Assembly: GCA_945487445.1 (NCBI GenBank)
Contig: CALYTU010000010.1
Coordinates: 1 to 24,620, forward strand
DNA: 24,620 nt
Origin: an uncultured Clostridia bacterium
GTDB lineage: Bacteria; Bacillota; Clostridia; Oscillospirales; Oscillospiraceae
Reading direction: 5' to 3'
Positions within the stretch are counted from its first letter, which is position 1, and every line of letters starts with the position of its first letter. Made by a program: the position numbers and the translations under genes. The notes under the pieces are model-generated. The model was not told the DNA's origin. It made no database searches and saw only the letters and a list, made by a program, of their open reading frames with translations. Positions 13,707 through 21,183 of this stretch are shown one piece after another.

Positions 13707-16304
13707 TTATGAACGCTTAAAAATCGCCTCCACGTTCACATCTGCCCCGGGGGTCAGGGTAATCGTCTGCGCTGTGCCTTCCGCGTCCCCTGCCCAACCC
13801 GCAAAACGCCAGCCCTCGGCGGGCTCGGCGGTCAGGGTCACGGGGCAGCCGGTGATCCAGGTTCCGGTCCATGCTCCGTCCGAAATAGGCGGGGCTGCTC
13901 CTTCAAGCAGGATCTCTCCGCCCGCCGGATCGGAAACGGTCAGAGACAGGGTACAGGCCTCGCCCGCAAGCTCCAGATCCCGGATCAACAGGGCCGCGGC
14001 GTGCTTCGGGCGGTCCCGAAAAAGCTCCAGCCAGAAGCTGTCCTCTGTTTGGCCGTACGCCTCCAGAATGGACAGCGCCCGGTCACAGGTGAGGGTCACG
14101 TTCATCAGCTTCAGCCAGGTTTGAACGAACAGGCTGCGGAAATCCGGGTTTTTCAGCAGGCTGCTGAAAATGGGCATATCCAGGAAGGTCGCCTCGGTGT
14201 AAGGCTGGCGGACCTGAAAGGCGTCAAACTCATCCTTATGCGCGCCGTATTTGGAGGCAGACCACACGCAGCCGTCCATATCGTAGACCAGCCAATGCCA
14301 GCGTCCGTCCAGAACGCCCTCTCCCTCGGGGGTGCGGGTCCGCCAGAGCTTGTAGTTCTTGTAGATACTCCAGTCAGTGTTGTTACAGTAAATATTCAGG
14401 GCCACATAGGCGGCATAATTCTCCACGTCCATTTTTGCACAGACCTCGGCGTAAACCGTCGGGTCCGCGCAGTCGGCGGATTCGATCAGATCCATGAGAG
14501 CCAGGTAGTCCGCGTAGTCCTCCTGGGTCCCAACATCCAGCTTGTGGTTGGAAATGAGGATCACATCGTCCGGATCTGCTCCATAATGTGCAACGAAGAA
14601 CTGCCTGTTGTAGCGATCCCGAAGATAGGTTTGGGTATAGTATTCGCCGTTGAGAAACAGCACAGCCGGGATGGCGTCCAGGCCGCCCAGATCCAAACCC
14701 TCGGCAAGCTTCTGGGCCATGACATCGGAGAAATCGTCCCGCGTGGTAAAACAATGGCTCCGGATACCCTCGAAAATCCGGGTCTGGAAAAGGCTGCTCC
14801 CACTGTAGATCGGTCGCGCGTAGAGCGCGAAGCGCTTGACAGGCTTGGCCCGGCTGTGGTCGCCCTGGAGACGGATGCCGCAGTTTTGGCTGAGCACGTT
14901 CCGGTGGTCTCCGTCCCAGAGGTCTACCCGGCAGTTCCGCTCCAGCATCCTGCCCCGGCGATAGAAGTAGGGATAGGGAGCGTCACCGTTTTTGCCGGCG
15001 GCCTCCCATTTGTCATAATCCTGGCCCGTGACGCAAATGCCATAATTTCCGAAGAGATCCAGGGGGGCCGCCACCAAACTGAGAACGGCCCGGCCCTCGT
15101 ATTTGGCAAAGGCGTCTCCTATGAAGTAGACGGCGGTGACGGGCTCGCTCCTGGCCCCGGTCTCGTCAAAGGCCACCGCCCGCAGGACGGTGCCCTTGTC
15201 CACGGGCTCCGTAATTGCGCCGTCTCGTTTCAGCGTGGTATTCGCCTGACTGACGACACGGTTCGGCTCGGCGCAAATATCCCGCAGAGGCAGCGGGCCT
15301 GTATACGCCTCGCTGTTCACCGTGGGAACGGACCCGTCAAGCGTGTAACGGATCTCACAGCCGGGTGCGGCTGAGATGGTCAGGGTTTGTGGCTCAGCGT
15401 AAAAGCCTCCGGCCAGGCTCAGGGTCGGAGCCGGAAGGGTGGGGGGCGTGAAAATCTCCGCGCCCTCGTTTTCCCTGCCCGGGGTTCCCCTGGCCAGGGT
15501 CCAGTCATTCCCCAGCCGGGAAAGAGAGATGTTTTGATAGCGTTCTGGGACGGTCACACGATCCAGCAGAATGCCGTGGGGCGAGCTGAACCACACCGTA
15601 TCTCCCGGCTGGATGGTAAAATTCAAATGAATGCCAGTACCGCTGCCGGCACCGGTCTTGCCCTTGCCGTCGGCCCAGAGAACAACGCATTCCCCCGGCC
15701 GGAGCGTCAGCGCGGGCAAACGAAAGCGGTTGCGCTTCTTGGCCTGGTCGGAGAGGAAACAGCCTCCGAGCTCCGCAGGCTGATCGCCTGTGTTGATCAG
15801 TTCGATGTAGTCACCGTAATCCCCGGTGTCGGGGTCGGTCAGAAGCGTAAAGTTCGCGCAGCAGACCTCGCTGAGGCGGACCGGCGTGGGCGTCGGCACT
15901 CCGGCCAGTACGGCACAGCCAAGAATCAGCGCGAGCCCGCCCGCGAGCAGGATACGGCCCGTCCACCGGTGGGTCCGGCTGCCTTGAACCATGCGAAGGT
16001 ATCGCCGCAGCCCGTGGGCGCGCAGGGCGCCCGCCAGCAGGCCCAACACGCAGAACAGAAAGAGCAGCAACCCGCACCCGACCAGCTTTGAAAGACGTTC
16101 CGGAAAAAAACGGTCACAGACCGCCGTGAGATCGGTGCTCCGGGCCAGGAGACAAATCCCACCCACGAAGAGCCCGACCGTCACCGGGACCAGAAGCAGC
16201 CCCGTTAAAACGGTCCGCCCGCGCTTTCCGGGCACATGAGATATCGCGGCCCCGAGGCAGCCGCCCAAGGCGGCTGTCAGCAGAAGCAGGATGAAGAAAA
16301 ACAA
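13707..16304 (-). CDS. Membrane-anchored CotH kinase-like protein with lamin-tail domain
   Basis: An 865-residue multidomain protein. In order: four transmembrane segments (about residues 1-22, 32-55, 74-95, 117-137); a lamin-tail-like beta domain (about 140-260, RLSEVCCANF... DYIELINTG); a chitobiase-type beta-sandwich (about 285-390, EIRYTLDGSVPT). Then comes a CotH kinase-like domain (about 400-740) with Lys490 in PVKRF and the metal-binding DMD (Asp675, Asp677) in WHWLVYDMDG. A bacterial-repeat segment ends the protein (GWRFAGWAGDAEG). CotH of B. subtilis phosphorylates spore-coat proteins; here the kinase domain should face outward, so a surface substrate is likely. It starts with TTG after AAAGGGGG. 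It lies 53 bases after trxB and 36 bases before the VTC gene. Confidence 0.87.
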   Translation of the reverse strand: MFFFILLLLTAALGGCLGAAISHVPGKRGRTVLTGLLLVPVTVGLFVGGICLLARSTDLTAVCDRFFPERLSKLVGCGLLLFLFCVLGLLAGALRAHGLRRYLRMVQGSRTHRWTGRILLAGGLALILGCAVLAGVPTPTPVRLSEVCCANFTLLTDPDTGDYGDYIELINTGDQPAELGGCFLSDQAKKRNRFRLPALTLRPGECVVLWADGKGKTGAGSGTGIHLNFTIQPGDTVWFSSPHGILLDRVTVPERYQNISLSRLGNDWTLARGTPGRENEGAEIFTPPTLPAPTLSLAGGFYAEPQTLTISAAPGCEIRYTLDGSVPTVNSEAYTGPLPLRDICAEPNRVVSQANTTLKRDGAITEPVDKGTVLRAVAFDETGARSEPVTAVYFIGDAFAKYEGRAVLSLVAAPLDLFGNYGICVTGQDYDKWEAAGKNGDAPYPYFYRRGRMLERNCRVDLWDGDHRNVLSQNCGIRLQGDHSRAKPVKRFALYARPIYSGSSLFQTRIFEGIRSHCFTTRDDFSDVMAQKLAEGLDLGGLDAIPAVLFLNGEYYTQTYLRDRYNRQFFVAHYGADPDDVILISNHKLDVGTQEDYADYLALMDLIESADCADPTVYAEVCAKMDVENYAAYVALNIYCNNTDWSIYKNYKLWRTRTPEGEGVLDGRWHWLVYDMDGCVWSASKYGAHKDEFDAFQVRQPYTEATFLDMPIFSSLLKNPDFRSLFVQTWLKLMNVTLTCDRALSILEAYGQTEDSFWLELFRDRPKHAAALLIRDLELAGEACTLSLTVSDPAGGEILLEGAAPPISDGAWTGTWITGCPVTLTAEPAEGWRFAGWAGDAEGTAQTITLTPGADVNVEAIFKRS

Positions 16305-16357
16305 ATGACAGCCCCCTTTCCGGGCATGGGTATCAGTTTTTCAAAGAATAAAACCCT

Positions 16358-17266
16358 TTACCCTTTCGAGTCGAGATACCGGCAGGCGTTCAGCGCAGCG
16401 CTCGCGCCATCGGCCACGGCGGTAGCCACCTGCCGATAGGCTTTGACGCGGCAGTCGCCTGCGGCGAAGATGCCCTCGGTAGGCGTCCGGCAGCTTTCGT
16501 CGGCCTTAATGTAGCCTCCGTCATCCAGGGGCGCCAGCGCGGCAAAGGCCAGATTTTCCGGCTCCGTACCGATGGCCAGAAAGGCCCCGTCCACGGCCAG
16601 CGTTGTTTCATCTCCGTTTTCGGAATTTCGTAGCCGCAGACCCGTCAGATGATTGTCGCCTTCATAGCCCACGCAGAGGGTGGAATAGCGGATCTCCACG
16701 TTGGGCCGGGCAAGCACCAGGTCGATCATCTTCTGCTCGCCCGTCAAAATGGGAAGGTTCTGTACCACCGTGACCTTCTCGCAGGTTTCGGCCAGCAGCA
16801 AAATTTCCTGCAGGGCGGTGTTGCCGCCTCCAATCACGGCCACATGAGCGTTCTGATAGAAGGCGCCGTCGCAGACCGCGCAGAAGGACAGACCGTTGCC
16901 GATCATTTCCTCCTCGCGTGGCAGGTTCAGGCGGCGGTGCCTGGCTCCGGCGGCAATAATAACGCTCCCGGCCTCGTAGCGTCCCATCTCGCCGATCACG
17001 GTCTTGATTGGCCCGTTTTCGATCCCGGTGACGGTGTCCATGTCCACATCCGCCCCCAGGGCCAACGCCTGCTCCAGCATCCTCTGGGCCAGATCGTTGC
17101 CGGAAATCGATTCAAAGCCGGGGTAGTTCTCCAGCTTCGGGGAAAACGTGATCTGTCCGCCGAAGCTGTCCTTCTCCAAAACCAGCACGGATTTTCCCGC
17201 CCGCCTGGCGTAGATGGCCGCTGTCAGCCCCGCCGGTCCGGCGCCGATAATTACGATGTCGTACAT
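16358..17266 (-). CDS. trxB: Thioredoxin reductase-like flavoprotein
   Basis: A 302-residue FAD-dependent low-molecular-weight thioredoxin reductase. It has the FAD-binding start IIGAGPAGLTAAIYARRAG, the redox-active CAVC (Cys129, Cys132), a second nucleotide-binding motif VIGGGNTALQEILLL, and the C-terminal FAD motif GIFAAGDC. The stretch after the second motif reads VTVVQNLPILTGEQK where NADPH-dependent enzymes normally have HRRxxxR for the 2'-phosphate. That suggests NADH or another donor rather than NADPH. The ATG at 17266 has GGAG nine bases before it. A sigma-A-like promoter lies at 17440-17468 with a long leader. It heads the leftward cluster; whether transcription continues into the CotH-like gene 53 bases on is not clear. 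Confidence 0.92.
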   Translation of the reverse strand: MYDIVIIGAGPAGLTAAIYARRAGKSVLVLEKDSFGGQITFSPKLENYPGFESISGNDLAQRMLEQALALGADVDMDTVTGIENGPIKTVIGEMGRYEAGSVIIAAGARHRRLNLPREEEMIGNGLSFCAVCDGAFYQNAHVAVIGGGNTALQEILLLAETCEKVTVVQNLPILTGEQKMIDLVLARPNVEIRYSTLCVGYEGDNHLTGLRLRNSENGDETTLAVDGAFLAIGTEPENLAFAALAPLDDGGYIKADESCRTPTEGIFAAGDCRVKAYRQVATAVADGASAALNACRYLDSKG

Positions 17267-17289
17267 AAGAATGACTCCGTTTCTTTTTG

Positions 17290-17336
17290 TGAAGTATCTC
17301 CTTCGGAGATATGAAGTATGCTTTGCGGCACAGGAA
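17290..17336 (+). repeat. Dispersed GAAGTA hairpin repeat, copy C
   Basis: Begins TGAAGTAT, has a 7-base hairpin stem TATCTCC/GGAGATA with loop TTC (17295-17311), and continues TGAAGTATGCTTTGCGGCACAGGAAG. Layout matches copies A and B near 7.7 kb but the stem sequence differs on both arms together. It lies in the leader between the trxB promoter and the trxB start. Confidence 0.72.
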
Positions 17337-17410
17337 GAATCAATACTTCGTTATGACGGAAGTAGAGGGTGCCGTCTACGGGCTCTTCGCCGCTCTGAAA
17401 AACTAAATTT

Positions 17411-17427
17411 CATTCGGGTTCCGAATG
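17411..17427 (-). promoter_or_regulatory. Hairpin downstream of the trxB promoter
   Basis: CATTCGG and CCGAATG form a perfect 7-base stem with a 3-base loop. On the minus strand it is followed by AAATTTAGTTTTTC. It could terminate the spoIIID transcript, act as an attenuator early in the trxB leader, or bind a regulator near the trxB transcription start. The sequence does not decide between these. Confidence 0.4.
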
Positions 17428-17439
17428 GACTTAATGATT

Positions 17440-17468
17440 ATTATGCCGGATTTTTCTCCGTTTGTCAA
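17440..17468 (-). promoter_or_regulatory. Sigma-A-type promoter for trxB
   Basis: On the minus strand a perfect TTGACA (17468-17463) and CATAAT (17445-17440) are separated by 17 bases. The -35 element abuts the last base of the spoIIID stop codon. It would give a leader of about 165 bases before the trxB start, containing a hairpin and repeat copy C. Confidence 0.72.
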
Positions 17469-17747
17469 TCATTTTGCATGCGGTATCCTGCATTCTGCCG
17501 TTTGCAGCTCATACTTTCGGCGTGTGGCCTCGCCGCCGCGCAGGTGGCGCTCCGCCTTGTTCTGCTCCAGCACAGCCCGCACTCGGAGCCAGAGCAGACG
17601 GTCGGTCTGCTCCAATCTCTGCGTCAGATCCTTGTGGACCGTGGATTTGGAGACCCCGAATTGCTCGGCAGCCGCCCGGACCGTGGCTCCCGTCTGCAAC
17701 ACATATTCCGCCAGCTCCCTGGCCCGCTTGTCGATGGTATCTGTCAT
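17469..17747 (-). CDS. spoIIID: Sporulation transcriptional regulator SpoIIID
   Basis: A small DNA-binding protein that adjusts mother-cell gene expression during sporulation in B. subtilis and Clostridia. The 92-residue protein has the diagnostic helix-turn-helix AEQFGVSKSTVHKDLTQRL (about residues 25-45) and the conserved C-terminal basic segment ERHLRGGEATRRKYE. The ATG at 17747 has GGGAGG seven bases before it; a longer in-frame ORF upstream is not conserved in look. It is divergent from the serpin gene with a 219-base gap. No convincing sigma-E promoter was found. Its presence is good evidence that the host lineage is spore-forming. Confidence 0.95.
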   Translation of the reverse strand: MTDTIDKRARELAEYVLQTGATVRAAAEQFGVSKSTVHKDLTQRLEQTDRLLWLRVRAVLEQNKAERHLRGGEATRRKYELQTAECRIPHAK

Positions 17748-17966
17748 ATCCGCACCTCCCAAGCATGGTTCATGACAGTCTATGCGCCGGGAGGAGAGAC
17801 GAACACCGGAATGGGAAATTTGGATTCCGTTTAACCTCTTTCGACGGATGGGCCGTATGGACCCACATTGCGCGGTCGGAAGTATTACCCAAATCTGACA
17901 GGTCGCAGGGAACAAGTCCGGTTTCCAGCCGTCTAAAGGTTATCATACAGGAAAGGATGCGATTCC

Positions 17967-19202
17967 ATGAAAAATTTTCTGATCTGCCTGCTGGCGATCC
18001 TTCTGTGTCTCGGCTGCTTCACCGGCTGCAAGCCTGCCTCGAACCCCGGCCAGGCCGAAACGCCCAAGCCCATAGCCCGAACCGTCTCGGTGGACCTGTC
18101 CGGCACCGTGAACCTGGGCTTTCCCGCCTTCGATAACGGACTGATCGAGTTCCTTAAGCAAACTGATCTCGGCAAGGATAACTGCACCGTCTCCCCCCTG
18201 TCCTATAAGGCAGCTCTGACGCTGGCCGCCCTGGGCGCAGAGGGCGAAACCCAGGCCCAACTGCTCAACGCGCTGGGCTGTCGCTCCGTGGAGGAGCTGA
18301 AAACCTGGTACGCCCGGGTTCTGGCCGGGGTGGACGATTTTGACGCTTATTTTGATTCCGAATACATCGAGGACCGTGGCAAGGCTGCTTACCAGGTGGT
18401 CAACTCTGTCTGGGCCAACGAAAGCCTCCCCGGCGAATTTCAGCAGTCCTATATCCGCGACGCCGCCGACACCTGCCGGGCGGAGGTCCGTTCCGCGCCA
18501 GGGAACGAGCTGGCTCCGAAGATCAACGAATGGGTCAATGAAAAAACCCGCGGCCTGATCCCCAAGCTGTTGCAGGACGCTTCCGATTTTTCCTCTGTTC
18601 TGGTCAACGCCCTCTACCTGAAGGCAGGCTGGGAGGGCAGCTTTATCGAAATCGGCAAGGACACCTTTGCCGCCCGCTCCGGCCAGCAGACGGAAAAGAC
18701 CTATATGCAGCAAACCGACGACTTCCGCTACTACCGCGATGAGAAAACCCAGCTTGTGGCGGTCCCGCTCCAGGGCGGAATCACCATGCTCTTCGTTTTG
18801 GGCGACGAAACCGACCTGACCCGGAAGCTGGCGCAGGCCGAGTCCAAACCGGTTGAGGTCACGGTTCCCATGTTCGATGTGGAAACCACCCTGTCGCAGG
18901 GGGAGCTCTGCGACTATCTGATAGCCCTGGGCTGTGACCGGATGTTCACCGATCAGGCAGAGTTTGGCCCCATGTTCACCGAGCAGCTGTTCGTGGGCGA
19001 TATTGTGCAAAAGGCCAAGGTCCACATCGACGAGGAGGGGCTCGAGGCGGCTGCTGCCACTGCGATGGCCCTGTGCGGCTGCGCCATGCCCGAGGAGGAG
19101 CCGGAGCCGGAGATCTTCCGCGCCGATCGGCCCTTCAGCTTCTACATTGTCAATGGCTTCGAGGCCCCTGAGCTCCTGTTCTGGGGCCAGATCGTGAACT
19201 GA
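17967..19202 (+). CDS. Secreted lipoprotein serpin (serine/cysteine protease inhibitor)
   Basis: A 411-residue serpin predicted to be exported and lipid-anchored. The N-terminus is a signal peptide with cysteines at 17 and 21; FTGC at 18-21 is the likelier lipobox. Serpin hallmarks are SPLSYKAALTLAALGAEGET near the N-terminus, INEWVNEKTRGLIPKLL, LVNALYLKAGWEGSF, and the hinge EEGLEAAAATA before the reactive loop. Counting from Gly358 as P15 places P1 at Cys372, with Gly371 and Cys370 before it and Ala-Met-Pro after. The loop runs into an acidic stretch (EEEPEPE), then the usual RADRPFSFYIV. The intact hinge suggests an inhibitory serpin. Gut bacterial serpins often act on host or microbial proteases; the target here is unknown. 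AAAGGA precedes the ATG. Confidence 0.94.
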   Translation: MKNFLICLLAILLCLGCFTGCKPASNPGQAETPKPIARTVSVDLSGTVNLGFPAFDNGLIEFLKQTDLGKDNCTVSPLSYKAALTLAALGAEGETQAQLLNALGCRSVEELKTWYARVLAGVDDFDAYFDSEYIEDRGKAAYQVVNSVWANESLPGEFQQSYIRDAADTCRAEVRSAPGNELAPKINEWVNEKTRGLIPKLLQDASDFSSVLVNALYLKAGWEGSFIEIGKDTFAARSGQQTEKTYMQQTDDFRYYRDEKTQLVAVPLQGGITMLFVLGDETDLTRKLAQAESKPVEVTVPMFDVETTLSQGELCDYLIALGCDRMFTDQAEFGPMFTEQLFVGDIVQKAKVHIDEEGLEAAAATAMALCGCAMPEEEPEPEIFRADRPFSFYIVNGFEAPELLFWGQIVN

Positions 19203-19264
19203 TTCCGCTGCTTTCCGCCGCTTCGCGTGAAACGGGCGCAAGGGCAGACCATTGTGGAGGTGCT

Positions 19265-19789
19265 ATGCGCAATACCGAAACGCAGGCCAGACAGCTCGCC
19301 CTGGGGGGCGTCCTGGCGTCTCTGGCCGTGGTGATTCTGATTCTGGGCGGCCTGGTCCCCGTCGGGACCTACGTCGCCCCCATGCTGGCCTCTCTTCCGC
19401 TGATTGCCTTGCTCGCGGAGCTGCCGATGTCTCTGTGCTTCGGCTGGTTCGCCGTCGTGGCGACCCTCTCCGTCCTGCTCTGCCCGGACCGGGAGACCGC
19501 CTGCGTCTTTGTCTTCCTGGGCTGGTATCCCATCGTCAGACCCGCCCTGGATCGGCTGCCGAAGCTGCCCCGTCTGGCCAGTAAGCTGCTGATCTTCAAC
19601 GCAGCCGTAGCCGCGCTCTATGGACTGCTGCTTCTGGTTTTCCGCCTGGAGGCTCTGATCGCCGAGGCCCGCGAGACCGGCGCCGTCCTTTTCGCAGCCC
19701 TGCTCCTGCTGGGCAACCTGACCTTTCTGCTCTTCGATGTGCTTCTGGAGCGCCTGACGGTGATCTACCAGAGAAAACGCAAAAAATGA
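19265..19789 (+). CDS. Hypothetical integral membrane protein
   Basis: A 174-residue very hydrophobic protein with about five membrane segments and a basic C-terminal tail (YQRKRKK). It starts QARQLALGGVLASLAVVIL, a beginning reminiscent of ECF-transporter substrate-binding subunits and other small Firmicutes membrane proteins, but I see no motif that fixes the family or a substrate. GGAGG lies just before the ATG at 19265. It follows the serpin gene after 62 bases with no terminator between, so the two may be cotranscribed. Its stop codon lies inside the left arm of the terminator at 19781-19813. Confidence 0.72.
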   Translation: MRNTETQARQLALGGVLASLAVVILILGGLVPVGTYVAPMLASLPLIALLAELPMSLCFGWFAVVATLSVLLCPDRETACVFVFLGWYPIVRPALDRLPKLPRLASKLLIFNAAVAALYGLLLLVFRLEALIAEARETGAVLFAALLLLGNLTFLLFDVLLERLTVIYQRKRKK

Positions 19790-19813
19790 ACGGCTCGCAG
19801 CCGTTCATTTTTT
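19781..19813. terminator. Strong intrinsic terminator after the membrane-protein gene
   Basis: AAAAAATGAACGGCT and AGCCGTTCATTTTTT form a 15-base perfect stem with loop CGC, ending in a T run. It closes the serpin/membrane-protein unit and could also work on the minus strand. Confidence 0.9.
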
Positions 19814-20060
19814 GCGCGCCGCCCGTCCCGGATCGCAGGCGGTTCTCCCCGTTTTCACACGCAGACGATCGCCGTACTCACACGCAGACGATCTGATACT
19901 GTTCCCAGATAAAACCATTCAATATCTTTGCGGTCAGCTTTGTGCCATACATCGTTGTCGTCCTTGCCGGGCGTCAAGCCCGCCTGCGTCCTCCGCCCCG
20001 TCTTGCGCCATTCTGCCTCGCGATTCTTTTTGAAGCGTTTTATCAGAGAATAGTACGAGA
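19814..20060. other. Non-coding gap with a tandem 16-base direct repeat
   Basis: This gap between the terminator and the cassette promoter holds no gene I can support. TCACACGCAGACGATC occurs exactly twice, at 19855-19870 and 19878-19893 (period 23). The remainder is unremarkable; minus-strand reading frames here do not resemble a family I know. It may be the boundary of an acquired segment. Confidence 0.5.
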
Positions 20061-20089
20061 TTGCTTTTTTTCGATGGGCATGGTATAAT
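20061..20089 (+). promoter_or_regulatory. Extended -10 promoter for the ArsR-family gene
   Basis: TATAAT at 20084-20089 is preceded by TG one base upstream (TGG-TATAAT), an extended -10. A weak -35 (TTGCTT, 20061-20066) lies 17 bases upstream. Transcription would start near 20096. AGGAGG lies eight bases before the ATG at 20119. Confidence 0.7.
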
Positions 20090-20118
20090 ACCCCCATCAA
20101 AAACCAGGAGGTTCCGAG

Positions 20119-21183
20119 ATGCGCTGGGAAGTGCTGAATGATCGTTGCATCTTCGCGTTTTCGCCGGAGGCAGAGCCGCTGTTCGGCGCATATAGCCTGC
20201 TCGACGGAGAGGCGGCTGAGCATACCTGCGCCGACCTGTATGGCGCGGAACAGATCGCGGCTTGGAAGCGGCGCTACCGTTTTTTGTTCGAGACCTTTGA
20301 TGCCGTGAAAAATCTTGCACCGCATTCTTTCTTTGATCTTTTTCTCGATACACTTTCCGAAAATTTCACGGCAGAGGGCATGCGGGCCCTGATTCTTTCC
20401 CTGCCGGAGGACGAGCGCGTGTTTCGGATGGCGGACTGGGGCTATTTCGGCGGCGCAACACGGGAGGACGTCCTTCGCGCCTTAACGGACGACGCCGCGC
20501 TGGACGCGCTATACGCACGTCTGGATGAGAAATGCCCCAGCTTTCTCGGCTTTTCCTCTTTTGTGCGGCAAAGCAAACGGTATATCGAGGAATTCTTCGC
20601 GTTGACGGCAGAGCTGGACGTGCCTGTGCTGCATGAGGCGCTGCATGCGCATGAAAAGGAGATCGAAGCATTCCGCACGCAGGTGGTTGAAGTACTGAAA
20701 TCGGCCGACGAGCTGGAATGCTCGCAGAAGCTGATGGGGAAGACCTTCCGAAATCGCGGGCCTTATGAGCAGTTTTGTTTCCTTCCGTCGTTGCTGCTTT
20801 CCTTTGGGGCGCTGCGGCTTTTCCATGAAAACGGCACGCCCCACAACCGGCAGATTCTGTTTTGCAGCATCCGCCGGCCGGAAAAGGGCCGGGAGGACAC
20901 CATTGCCGCGCTCAAGGCGCTTTCGGACGAAACGCGCTATCAAATCCTGATGCTTCTGGCGAAGCACGGTTCCGTAAACGGACTGGATATCGCGCGGGCG
21001 CTCAAGCTCGCGCCGTCTACCGTTTCGCACCACATGACGGATCTAAAGGAGCGCGGCCTCATCACCGAGGAACCGGTCAAGACAGCGAAATACTACGGAA
21101 TCTCCAAAAACGCCGTTCAGGAACTGCTTCAAACGGTGGAGCGCGACTTGAAGCTGAACGATCCTGAGGGGGCGCGCAAATGA
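20119..21183 (+). CDS. ArsR-family regulator with long N-terminal domain
   Basis: A 354-residue protein with a C-terminal winged helix of the ArsR type at about residues 258-345: ALKALSDETRYQILMLL, then LDIARALKLAPSTVSHHMTDLKERGLI. The N-terminal 250 residues are mostly helical in look and not a family I can name. There is no metal-binding Cys motif in the HTH, so a small molecule, peptide or protein signal is more likely than a metal. Its stop overlaps the next start by 4 bases (ATGA). It has its own promoter and precedes an ABC exporter under a separate promoter, so it is the natural candidate regulator of that exporter. Base and codon use differ from the genes to the left (fewer GGC/CTG-rich runs, more TTT and GCG), hinting at a different origin. 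Confidence 0.85.
   Translation: MRWEVLNDRCIFAFSPEAEPLFGAYSLLDGEAAEHTCADLYGAEQIAAWKRRYRFLFETFDAVKNLAPHSFFDLFLDTLSENFTAEGMRALILSLPEDERVFRMADWGYFGGATREDVLRALTDDAALDALYARLDEKCPSFLGFSSFVRQSKRYIEEFFALTAELDVPVLHEALHAHEKEIEAFRTQVVEVLKSADELECSQKLMGKTFRNRGPYEQFCFLPSLLLSFGALRLFHENGTPHNRQILFCSIRRPEKGREDTIAALKALSDETRYQILMLLAKHGSVNGLDIARALKLAPSTVSHHMTDLKERGLITEEPVKTAKYYGISKNAVQELLQTVERDLKLNDPEGARK

Noticed and set aside
14001..15374. Plus-strand ORF of 457 codons inside the CotH-like gene
   Set aside because: The minus-strand frame has ordered domains; the plus frame has none.
17748..17966. Possible sigma-E promoter for spoIIID with CATAGACT as -10
   Set aside because: The -10 has one mismatch, but no acceptable -35 lies at the right distance, so I do not list it.
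19855..20325. Minus-strand ORF upstream of the ArsR-family gene, considered as a transposase remnant
   Set aside because: No transposase motif is seen and half of it overlaps the well-supported regulator gene.
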